DNA from: an uncultured Verrucomicrobiales bacterium
Lineage (GTDB): Bacteria > Verrucomicrobiota > Verrucomicrobiia > Verrucomicrobiales > Akkermansiaceae
Direction: 5' to 3'
Assembly (NCBI GenBank): GCA_937901085.1
Contig: CALCHQ010000035.1
Span: 105,506 to 169,505, forward strand
Length of the DNA: 64,000 nucleotides
This document shows positions 22,668 through 29,873 of the stretch, in pieces. The notes beneath the pieces are model-generated. The model was not told where the DNA came from. It was given only the letters and a program-made list of their open reading frames with translations, and searched no databases. The translations under genes were made by a program, and so were the position numbers. Positions within the stretch are counted from its first letter, which is position 1; the number at the start of each line of letters is the position of its first letter.

Positions 22668-23777
22668 TCAGAGTCTCATATCCGAAACGGTCAGGTCGGG
22701 GCGTGCAGGGTCATGCATCCGCGGCGTCTGCACCGCATTCACCACACATTCATCCATCCAGCGCACGATGGAACTCATGGCGCTGTCCTCATCATTCAGA
22801 AGCCCCACCATCACCGACTCGCGGCGGTTGCCACGCCCGGTCTGCAACTCACGGTGGGTCGCATCGGCAGAATCCTCCTGGGAGCGCAGCGTCCACACAT
22901 CGCGCTGATCACTAGGCAGGCGGCGGTAAATGGTCATCGCATCCTTGAAATTGCTTACAGGGCTGTCCTGTGCAAGGTTTACCACCAGCACCGGCACATG
23001 GCGGTCGAGACTGGCGGCACGCTCGACGGGAGCCACATCAAAACTCTCCATGCCGGCTGCTCGGCTGATACGCTGGTCCATGAGCCACATCATGACCGGG
23101 CGCAGCAGGCCTTCCGGCATCGTACGCTCAACCGACTGGCGCAGCGAAGCATAGGCATCAATGGAAACAAGCCCGCGGATACGGGGTTCAATGGCAGCGG
23201 CCTGAAGCAACAGACTGGCGCCATAGCCCTGCCCTACAGCGGCAAATACAGGTTCGGCCTTACCGCTGCGTTCTGCCACAGCATCGAGCAGCAGGGGAAC
23301 ATCGCGGCATTCCTTGAGTCCGTGGGTGCAATAAGGGCGGCGGTCATTCATGCCACGGGGTTCCCAGAGTACACAGGTCAGCCCCGCTGCCGTGAGGGAT
23401 TCCGCCACAGGAAGCGCCGAACGGATACCGTGATCCCAGTCCACACAGACCAGCACATAATCAATCTGTCCGAGACGCTCCACCGGTTTGTTCATCAAGT
23501 CGCCGATGACGCTGAGCTGGCGGGACGATTCCTCACCATCCTTCACGGCAATGACCGCCTGTACTTCCTGCCCGTCCCATCCCTTGAAGGAAAAAGGCTC
23601 GATGTGCAGGCCCGGAGCCTTGCGAGGAACGCTGGTGTACCCCACATAGGACTGGTTCAGCGGCATCAGCACAGGTTGCACCAAATCATTGATATAGAAC
23701 CACGAAGACACACCTCCCCACACCGCAGCCACAAGCGCGATGCTCATCATTACCCGTCTGGTGTTCCTGCCTCGCAT
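22668..23777 (-). CDS. Membrane-anchored alpha/beta-hydrolase-fold protein without a nucleophile
   Basis: A 369-residue protein with a membrane helix at about residues 10-28 (SIALVAAVWGGVSSWFYI) and a periplasmic alpha/beta-hydrolase fold: IEPFSFKGWDGQEVQAVIAV, VLVCVDWDHG, CVLWEPRGMNDRR and VFAAVGQGYGASLLLQAAA. At the nucleophile elbow the usual G-x-S-x-G reads GQGYG, so the Ser is replaced by Gly. It is probably not a classical esterase; a binding or structural role is possible. I start it at ATG 23777 because the promoter at 23790-23818 lies just upstream; the frame extends to 24152 but that part overlaps birA. It shares a transcript with the OmpA-domain gene. Confidence 0.65.
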   Translation of the reverse strand: MRGRNTRRVMMSIALVAAVWGGVSSWFYINDLVQPVLMPLNQSYVGYTSVPRKAPGLHIEPFSFKGWDGQEVQAVIAVKDGEESSRQLSVIGDLMNKPVERLGQIDYVLVCVDWDHGIRSALPVAESLTAAGLTCVLWEPRGMNDRRPYCTHGLKECRDVPLLLDAVAERSGKAEPVFAAVGQGYGASLLLQAAAIEPRIRGLVSIDAYASLRQSVERTMPEGLLRPVMMWLMDQRISRAAGMESFDVAPVERAASLDRHVPVLVVNLAQDSPVSNFKDAMTIYRRLPSDQRDVWTLRSQEDSADATHRELQTGRGNRRESVMVGLLNDEDSAMSSIVRWMDECVVNAVQTPRMHDPARPDLTVSDMRL

Positions 23778-23789
23778 GAATACGCGCCC

Positions 23790-23818
23790 ACTATACCAGA
23801 GGCGGCCATTTTCGGCAA
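23790..23818 (-). promoter_or_regulatory. sigma70-type promoter of the alpha/beta-hydrolase-OmpA-HAD unit
   Basis: On the minus strand TTGCCG (23813-23818) and TATAGT (23790-23795) are 17 bp apart. The expected start is near 23783, 6 nt before the ATG at 23777. This decides the start codon. Confidence 0.6.
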
Positions 23819-23916
23819 TCGCAAAATAAGGCATGAGGGAGAAAAATGCACCCGCTCTTACCCTGGCTCTGCCTGCCCGGCATGACAAAAAAATGCTCCA
23901 GTCTTCAGTTAGGGGG

Positions 23917-23945
23917 TAGACGCAGGCGCATCTCTGGTGTAAGAT
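23917..23945 (+). promoter_or_regulatory. Putative promoter of birA
   Basis: TAGACG (23917-23922) and TAAGAT (23940-23945) are 17 bp apart. The expected start is 23952, exactly the GTG start codon. The -35 matches only four of six consensus bases. Confidence 0.4.
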
Positions 23946-23951
23946 GAGAAC

Positions 23952-24677
23952 GTGAGCAATAAATGGGACATCAAGGAACTGGAGGAATGCGAATCCACCT
24001 TCAATGAGGCGCGCAGACTGCCGGCATGGACTATCGTCTCCACCCGGCGGCAGACCCGCGGCAGAGGGCGCTTCAACCGCGCCTGGATTGGCAACACCGG
24101 GGGACTGTGGGCCACCTACAACCTGCCCCTGGATGTTTCGGCAAACCGCCATTGGGGACTCCTGCCCCTAGTTGCCGGAGCAGCCCTCATTGAAGCGCTA
24201 CGGGCCTACGACATCAAGGGGCTGCGACTGCGCTGGCCCAACGATGTGCTGGTAGGCCGGGCCAAGCTGGCCGGCATTCTGGTGGAGCGCCCCGCCAGCA
24301 ACATGGCTTCCATCGGCATCGGCGTCAACATGTTCAACGATATTGCGACTATGCAGGGAGTTACCTCCGACCCGGTCACCCGCATGTGCGAGCTGGTCCC
24401 CGCATGCCCCTCGGTAGAGAAATTCCGTACCCTGCTGGGCGATGTCATGGCCGAGCTGTTTGATTACTTTGTCGAAAGCGGTCTGGAGGGAGTCCGGCCC
24501 GTCCTCGACAGCGCCTGGGGAGATTCCCGCCCTGTCGTTGCCATCACCGACACAGAACGCATCACCGGATTCTTCGCCGGAGTCGAGCAGGATGGCTCGC
24601 CCATTCTGCGCCGGGCAGACGGAAGCTGCATCACCGTGCCAGGAATCACCGTCAACCGCCTCAAGGAACTCATCTGA
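23952..24677 (+). CDS. birA: Biotin--protein ligase without DNA-binding domain
   Basis: Attaches biotin to carrier proteins such as acetyl-CoA carboxylase BCCP. The 241-residue protein has the catalytic core only: STRRQTRGRGRFNRAW (the G-R-G-R biotinoyl-AMP loop, about residues 30-45), GGLWATYNLPL, LRWPNDVLVGRAKLAGILVE with the catalytic Lys, and IGIGVNM. The short C-terminal beta domain (TDTERITGFFAGVEQDGSPIL) follows. The winged-helix repressor domain of E. coli BirA is absent, so it should not regulate biotin genes. The start is a GTG (protein starts MSNKWDIKELEECESTF); a weak promoter predicts it is leaderless. A terminator follows 13 bases downstream. Confidence 0.9.
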   Translation: MSNKWDIKELEECESTFNEARRLPAWTIVSTRRQTRGRGRFNRAWIGNTGGLWATYNLPLDVSANRHWGLLPLVAGAALIEALRAYDIKGLRLRWPNDVLVGRAKLAGILVERPASNMASIGIGVNMFNDIATMQGVTSDPVTRMCELVPACPSVEKFRTLLGDVMAELFDYFVESGLEGVRPVLDSAWGDSRPVVAITDTERITGFFAGVEQDGSPILRRADGSCITVPGITVNRLKELI

Positions 24678-24690
24678 CACCCTTTTTTTT

Positions 24691-24720
24691 CCTCGCAGCC
24701 CCCCCTGCGGGGATTTTTTC
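24691..24720 (+). terminator. Rho-independent terminator after birA
   Basis: The stem CCTCGCAG/CTGCGGGG (24691-24698 with 24705-24712, one G-T pair) has a 6-nt C-rich loop and is followed by six T. It separates birA from the transaldolase promoter. Confidence 0.85.
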
Positions 24721-24730
24721 AACTGCCAGC

Positions 24731-24759
24731 TTGCAGAAACTCATCCGATATGGTAGAAT
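24731..24759 (+). promoter_or_regulatory. sigma70-type promoter of tal-galE
   Basis: TTGCAG (24731-24736) and TAGAAT (24754-24759) are 17 bp apart. The expected start is near 24766, 8 nt before the ATG at 24774. The alternative ATG at 24750 lies within the promoter. Confidence 0.65.
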
Positions 24760-24773
24760 ACCCGCGTTACATT

Positions 24774-25730
24774 ATGGCAACACAGCTCGAACAACTGAAA
24801 AAGTACACCACCGTCGTGGCAGACACCGGCGACTTCCGCCAAATGGAAGAATTTGCTCCTCAGGATGCCACCACCAATCCCTCCCTCATCCTGGCCGCCG
24901 CCGCCAAGCCTGAATACCGCCCCATCCTCGATGCCGTGGTGGCAGACTTCAAGGCAAGCGTGAGCAATCCGGCTGAAAAGCTCGGTGAACTCATGGACCG
25001 CGTCATCGTCGCCTTCGGTCTGGAGATTCTCAAGCGCGTCCCTGGCCGTGTATCCAGCGAAGTCGATGCCCGTCTTTCCTTCGATACTGAAGCCACCGTA
25101 CAGAAAGCCCGCGAAATCATGGCCCTGTACGAAGCCGCCGGCATCCCCCGCGAACGCGTCCTCATCAAGATTGCCGCCACATGGGAAGGCATCCAGGCCG
25201 CCCGCCAGCTGGAACAGGAAGGCATCCACTGCAACCTGACCCTGCTGTTCAGCCTGGTCCAGGCCGTCGCCTGTGCCGAGGCCGGTGTACGCCTCATCTC
25301 CCCCTTCGTAGGCCGCATCCTCGACTGGTATGTAGCCGCCACTGGTGAGAAGTACACCGCCGAGACCGATCCCGGTGTCATCTCCGTTCGCACCATCTAC
25401 AACTACTACAAGAAGTTCGGCTACCCGGTGCAGATTATGGGCGCCAGCTTCCGCAACACTGGCGAAATCCTGGCTCTTGCCGGCTGCGACCTGCTCACCA
25501 TCTCCCCCGGCCTGCTGGCCGAACTGGCAGCCACGGAAGCCGAGGTAACGCCCCTGCTCTCCCCGGAAGCCGCCGCCGCCAGCGATATCGAGCGCATCCC
25601 GGCAGACGAGAAGAACTTCCGTTTCCTCTTCAACGAGGACGCCATGGCCACAGAAAAGACGGCCGAAGGCATCCGCAAGTTCTCAGTTGACATCCGCAAG
25701 CTGGAAGCCCTGCTGGCCTCCATGCTGTAA
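24774..25730 (+). CDS. tal: Transaldolase
   Basis: Moves a three-carbon unit between sugar phosphates in the non-oxidative pentose phosphate pathway. The 318-residue protein matches the TalA/TalB class: TTVVADTGDFRQMEEF, PQDATTNPSLIL, the Schiff-base Lys in RVLIKIAATWEGIQAA, CNLTLLFSLVQAVACAEAGV, ISPFVGRILDWY, and QIMGASFRNTGEILALAGCDLLTISP. Length and active-site residues are standard. The start is taken at 24774 (MATQLEQL), typical for the family and consistent with the promoter. galE follows after 21 bases, so central sugar metabolism and UDP-galactose supply are co-transcribed. Confidence 0.97.
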   Translation: MATQLEQLKKYTTVVADTGDFRQMEEFAPQDATTNPSLILAAAAKPEYRPILDAVVADFKASVSNPAEKLGELMDRVIVAFGLEILKRVPGRVSSEVDARLSFDTEATVQKAREIMALYEAAGIPRERVLIKIAATWEGIQAARQLEQEGIHCNLTLLFSLVQAVACAEAGVRLISPFVGRILDWYVAATGEKYTAETDPGVISVRTIYNYYKKFGYPVQIMGASFRNTGEILALAGCDLLTISPGLLAELAATEAEVTPLLSPEAAAASDIERIPADEKNFRFLFNEDAMATEKTAEGIRKFSVDIRKLEALLASML

Positions 25731-25751
25731 TCCACACGCACAAACACCATC

Positions 25752-26741
25752 ATGAAAGTACTCGTTACCGGCGGTGCCGGTTATATTGGTTCCCACACCG
25801 TGCGCCAGCTCGTCAAGAGCGGAGCCGATGTGACCGTTCTCGACAGCATGGTATACGGCCACCAGGCCGCCATCGTTGACAAGGAAGTCACACTCGTCAA
25901 AGGCGACCTGGGCGATCCCTCCGTCGTCTATCCGCTACTGGTGAATGGCAAGTTCGATGCCGTGGTGCACTTTGCCGCCTTCATCCAGGTGGGCGAATCC
26001 GTGACTGACCCGCTGAAATATTACGAGAACAACATCGCCAAGCCCCTGGTGCTGCTGCGCGCCATGATTCTGGCCGGCTGCAAGCGTTTCGTGTTCTCCT
26101 CCACCTGCGCCACCTACGGCGTGCCCACCCAGGTGCCCATCCCCGAGACCGAGAAGCAGGACCCCATCAACCCCTACGGCGGTTCCAAGTATATGCTGGA
26201 AAAGGTGTGCAAGGACTGCGACCGCGCCTATGGCCTCAAGAGCGTGTTCCTGCGCTACTTTAATGCCTCCGGCTCCTCCGTGGACGGAGCCATCGGTGAA
26301 GACCACGAGCCGGAATCCCACCTCATCCCGGTCATTCTGCAGGCCATTAAGGGAGAGCGCCCCGGCATCACCGTCTTTGGTACGGACTACGACACCCCGG
26401 ACGGCACCTGCATCCGCGACTACATCCATGTGGATGACCTGGCCGATGCCCACCTGCGCGCGCTGGACTACCTCATGAAGGGTGGCGAAACCAACTGGTT
26501 CAACTTGGGCACCGGCAACGGTTTCTCTGTGAAGCAGATTATTGAAGCCGCTGAGGAAGTAACCGGCATGAAGGCTCCTGTCTCCTATGGACCGCGCCGA
26601 GAGGGCGACCCGGCCCGCCTGATTGCCGACTCCCGCAAGGCTGCCGAAATTCTGGGCTGGATTCCCAAGTACCAGAATGTCAAGGATATTGTAGAAACCG
26701 CATGGAAGTGGCACAACGGCCCCCGCGGTGGACACTATTAA
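25752..26741 (+). CDS. galE: UDP-glucose 4-epimerase
   Basis: Interconverts UDP-glucose and UDP-galactose. This short-chain dehydrogenase-fold enzyme of 329 residues has the NAD-binding MKVLVTGGAGYIGSHTVRQL, the catalytic Ser-Thr-x-Cys of FVFSSTCATYG, the Tyr-x-x-x-Lys of NPYGGSKYMLEK, LRYFNASGSSVDG, the GTDYDTPDGTCIRDYIHVDDLA block and GRRREGDPA-like GPRREGDPARL. All active-site residues are present. Galactose is released from mucin and used in surface glycans, so this enzyme links foraging and biosynthesis. No Shine-Dalgarno precedes the ATG. A strong terminator follows. Confidence 0.96.
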   Translation: MKVLVTGGAGYIGSHTVRQLVKSGADVTVLDSMVYGHQAAIVDKEVTLVKGDLGDPSVVYPLLVNGKFDAVVHFAAFIQVGESVTDPLKYYENNIAKPLVLLRAMILAGCKRFVFSSTCATYGVPTQVPIPETEKQDPINPYGGSKYMLEKVCKDCDRAYGLKSVFLRYFNASGSSVDGAIGEDHEPESHLIPVILQAIKGERPGITVFGTDYDTPDGTCIRDYIHVDDLADAHLRALDYLMKGGETNWFNLGTGNGFSVKQIIEAAEEVTGMKAPVSYGPRREGDPARLIADSRKAAEILGWIPKYQNVKDIVETAWKWHNGPRGGHY

Positions 26742-26763
26742 CCCCCCAGCATCCATTTCACCC

Positions 26764-26796
26764 AAAGCCCGCATTCGGAAGAATGCGGGCTTTTTT
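26764..26796. terminator. Bidirectional terminator between galE and rarA
   Basis: The 10-bp stem GCCCGCATTC/GAATGCGGGC (26767-26776 with 26781-26790) has a 4-nt GGAA loop, is preceded by AAA and followed by six T. It lies between converging genes. Confidence 0.9.
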
Positions 26797-28159
26797 ACTT
26801 CCCCTGCTCGCGACGCTGGCGCAGGTACTCCATGCGCTCCGAGATACGCAGTTCCAGCCCATTGGTGGTGGGATGGTAATAGACCCGCCCCTCCGGCAGA
26901 TAGGCCTGGGGGACGAAGTTATCGTCAAAGTCGTGCGCGTACTGGTACTGAGTATCCGCCTCTGACACGCCGCGCAGTCTGGCTAATTTCTTGCGTGTTG
27001 GTGTTGCCAGATGGTCGGGCACCGCGAGGGTGCGGCCTTCCTTTACATCCTGGAGCGCGGCATTCACCCCGGCGTATGCGGAATTGCTCTTAGGAGCGGT
27101 AGCTATATACACCGTGGCATGTGCCAGCGGAATACGGGCCTCCGGCATCCCCAGCATCTCGGCTGCGCGGGCGGCATCAAGCGCTACGCGCAGCGCATTG
27201 GAATCAGCCAGGCCGACATCCTCGCTGGCGCAGATGACCAGGCGGCGGGCAATGAAGCGGATATCCTCACCCGCATTCAGCATGAACGCCAGCCAGTACA
27301 GAGCGGCATCCGGGTCGCTGCCGCGCATGGACTTGATAAAGGCTGAAATCGTATCGTAATGGCCATCGCCGGCGCGGTCATATTTCACCGCTTTTTTCTG
27401 GATGGATTCCTCCGCCACCGGCAAGGTCACCCGCACCACACCATCCTCTCCCGGTGCGGTGGAAAGAGCGGCCACTTCCAGCGCTGTGAGGGCCTTTCGG
27501 GCGTCACCATCGGCTTTCAGGGCAATGTGCTCCAGCGCCTCTTCATCCAACTGAAGGGGTAACTGCCCCAGCCCGCGTCCGGCATCTGCAGCGGCGCGGC
27601 GCAGCAAGGCGACAATCTCGGCATCCGGCACCGGCTCCAGAGGAAAAATCTGGGAGCGGCTGAGCATCGCCGAATTGATGGCGAAGTAGGGATTCTCCGT
27701 AGTCGCGCCGATGAAGCGCACCGTGCCCTTCTCCAGATGCGGCAGCAGTACATCCTGCTGCGCCTTGTTGAAACGGTGCAGCTCATCCACAAAGAGGATG
27801 GTCTTCTGCCCGTGAATGGCCATGCGGGTGCGAGCTTCTTCAATCTTGGCACGGATTTCGCTCACATTGGACTCCACACCGTTGAGCATCACAAAGAAGG
27901 CACTCGTGCAGCGGGCAATCACATAGGCCAGCGTCGTTTTGCCCACACCGGGCGGCCCGTAGAAGATGAGAGAGGAAAAACGGTCTGTCTCAATGGCGCG
28001 GCGGAGCAGCTTTCCCTCTGCCAGCAAATGTTTCTGCCCGGCTACCTCCTCCAGCGTTTCCGGGCGCATGCGCGCCGCCAGCGGCATCTGCCGGATTTCC
28101 TCAGCCGGAGGCTGCGGTGAATCGCCATGCGGGGTGAAAAGGTCGTACTGCATAGGCAT
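26795..28159 (-). CDS. rarA: Replication-associated recombination protein A (AAA+ ATPase)
   Basis: RarA (MgsA) acts at stalled or collapsed replication forks, removing or reloading proteins at gaps. Of 454 residues, the opening is PLAARMRPETLEEVAGQKHLL, followed by the Walker A GPPGVGKTTLA, Walker B ILFVDELHRFNKAQQD, the sensor region FIGATTENPYFAINSAMLSR, and the C-terminal tetramerisation part with SMRGSDPDAALYWLAFMLNAGED and RIPLAHATVYIATAPKSNSAY. All are diagnostic. Its start codon shares one base with the stop of the dynamin-like gene upstream (28159), so both are one transcription unit and are probably translationally coupled. Confidence 0.95.
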   Translation of the reverse strand: MPMQYDLFTPHGDSPQPPAEEIRQMPLAARMRPETLEEVAGQKHLLAEGKLLRRAIETDRFSSLIFYGPPGVGKTTLAYVIARCTSAFFVMLNGVESNVSEIRAKIEEARTRMAIHGQKTILFVDELHRFNKAQQDVLLPHLEKGTVRFIGATTENPYFAINSAMLSRSQIFPLEPVPDAEIVALLRRAAADAGRGLGQLPLQLDEEALEHIALKADGDARKALTALEVAALSTAPGEDGVVRVTLPVAEESIQKKAVKYDRAGDGHYDTISAFIKSMRGSDPDAALYWLAFMLNAGEDIRFIARRLVICASEDVGLADSNALRVALDAARAAEMLGMPEARIPLAHATVYIATAPKSNSAYAGVNAALQDVKEGRTLAVPDHLATPTRKKLARLRGVSEADTQYQYAHDFDDNFVPQAYLPEGRVYYHPTTNGLELRISERMEYLRQRREQGK

Positions 28160-29802
28160 CAGACACGGGGTGCCGCAGAGCGGAGTTGGCGGAAGATTTC
28201 GCTCTGCCTCTGCTGAAGCGGAGCAAGCGAGGTTTCATACGATGCCACCTTCTGGCGAGGCTCGGTATACAGGCGGCGGTAAGCCGCCACGCGGGAAACA
28301 ATCATGTCCTGCACCAGGCTGGCCATATGTTCCATCATGCTCTCGCGCAAGGGTTCCGCGCTGGTCTTGACCATGGAGCAGATTTTCCGCACCACCATCA
28401 GATGCACGCATGAACCAAGTCCCCAGAAGAAAGCCGCCATGCCCAGCAGCGAAAAGGCCAGGAAATCCAGCGACATCAGCCCCAGCACGCCTGCCAGCAT
28501 CAGCGAAAAGCTAAGGCAAACCACGAAAAAGCGCATCCAGTCCACCTGGTTCTTGAAGAGAGAGGCAAAGGCGCTGCGGGTTTTCAAATAGCGGAACGGT
28601 TCATAGACCGAACTCTGGAGGCGGCTGCGAAGCTGCTCCAGCTCGGTTTCCAGATGTGCCGTCGGGAATTCACCGATTTCGCATTGCAGGGTCTGCTTCA
28701 TGCGCGGCCGCACGCTGCGCCAATGCCCCCCGCAGGAAACCACAAATTGTTTATCCAGCTCCTCCTGCTGCTGAGCCACGTCATCCAGCACGAGGCGGTA
28801 GTACAGGTTCTCGGATGCCGCACCGTAGCTCTCCAGGCGAATCAGGGTCACAGGGGAAAGGAACCAGCCCAGACTCCGGCGCAGATGCTGCAGGAGGAGC
28901 GGCATACTGCGCTGGGCAGCACCGGCATAATTCAGAATGCAGTTCCGCACACCCTGCATCTGGCGGGTCTGGAAATTATCAATCTCCTGCTCAATACCCT
29001 GCAGGAAACCGCTATCGGTACGGGCCACCGCATCACGCGCCTTCAGCACACTCCCCTGCTTGTACAGCAGGTCCGAACCGCGGCGCATCACCTCCCGGAT
29101 AGCAGCGCGCAGCCCGCCGGAGGAATTCTCCATGGCCTCGGTCACCTTGTCGCCGAACTCTTCGGCCAGCGCAGCATTGGTCGGGTTAATCTGGTACACC
29201 GGCAAGGCCCGCCCGACGCGCTCGCGGCAGAGGGCGCGCACCTTATCGCTCAGCGTCACCGTCTGCTCAGCATCCAGCGCATCCGTATGAGTCAGGGCCA
29301 CCATACAGGCAGGGCCTCCCTCTTCCGGCAGGGGGGCCAGCATCTCCCACACGGGCGAAGTCTGCACGCTGCGGGCATCCACCACCGCCACTACGGCATC
29401 GGCACCGGGCAGCAGTGGTGCCACTGCTTCTGCCACCGCAGGTTGTTCGCACCCCCGCGTGTTGACCAGCTCCAGCCCGGACAATCCCGGCTCCGGCAAA
29501 AAGCGGCAATTTTCAGCATCACCATCTGTATTGAGATAGCGCCAGCGCAGAAAGTGACCAGCGGGAGCCACACGCCCCAGCACCGCACAGCCCACCATGC
29601 CGGCCAGCAGCTCTGATTTACCGCTTCCCGTTGCCCCGATTAACACCACACGGCAGTCTCTGGCCATGCGGTCAATAGCCTGCTCAACAGCATTTTTTGT
29701 TTCTTCAAGGGCTTCATCTTCAATATCTACGCACAAATCAACAGCCTGCTGCGCCCAATAACGCACCAAGCTTTCCTGAGTTTTGTAACAGCGTTTCAGC
29801 AT
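28159..29802 (-). CDS. Dynamin-like membrane GTPase
   Basis: A 547-residue protein. The GTPase domain has the P-loop GATGSGKSELL (G1, residues 56-66), an atypical G3 reading NTRG instead of D-x-x-G (near 114-117), and a G4 THTD (171-174). Helical segments follow (about 225-415), then two closely spaced membrane helices (about 424-444 and 446-470) and a helical C-terminus. A paired membrane loop after a helical trunk is the layout of bacterial dynamin-like proteins, which remodel membranes. No family name can be given by eye; a septin-like or Era-type GTPase is less likely because of the loop. It is coupled to rarA. Confidence 0.68.
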   Translation of the reverse strand: MLKRCYKTQESLVRYWAQQAVDLCVDIEDEALEETKNAVEQAIDRMARDCRVVLIGATGSGKSELLAGMVGCAVLGRVAPAGHFLRWRYLNTDGDAENCRFLPEPGLSGLELVNTRGCEQPAVAEAVAPLLPGADAVVAVVDARSVQTSPVWEMLAPLPEEGGPACMVALTHTDALDAEQTVTLSDKVRALCRERVGRALPVYQINPTNAALAEEFGDKVTEAMENSSGGLRAAIREVMRRGSDLLYKQGSVLKARDAVARTDSGFLQGIEQEIDNFQTRQMQGVRNCILNYAGAAQRSMPLLLQHLRRSLGWFLSPVTLIRLESYGAASENLYYRLVLDDVAQQQEELDKQFVVSCGGHWRSVRPRMKQTLQCEIGEFPTAHLETELEQLRSRLQSSVYEPFRYLKTRSAFASLFKNQVDWMRFFVVCLSFSLMLAGVLGLMSLDFLAFSLLGMAAFFWGLGSCVHLMVVRKICSMVKTSAEPLRESMMEHMASLVQDMIVSRVAAYRRLYTEPRQKVASYETSLAPLQQRQSEIFRQLRSAAPRV

Positions 29803-29813
29803 GAAGACAAGGC

Positions 29814-29842
29814 ATTATAGCGAGAGCCACCCGGAATGTCCA
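29814..29842 (-). promoter_or_regulatory. sigma70-type promoter of the dynamin-like-rarA unit
   Basis: On the minus strand TGGACA (29837-29842) and a perfect TATAAT (29814-29819) are 17 bp apart. The expected start is near 29807, 5 nt before the ATG at 29802. Confidence 0.7.
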
Positions 29843-29873
29843 CCCAAAAACATGTGCTGGCAGAGAGAAGAAA

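Noticed and set aside
23778..24152. Extended N-terminus of the alpha/beta-hydrolase gene
   Set aside because: It overlaps birA on the other strand, passes through the promoter at 23790-23818 and has no signal or domain character.
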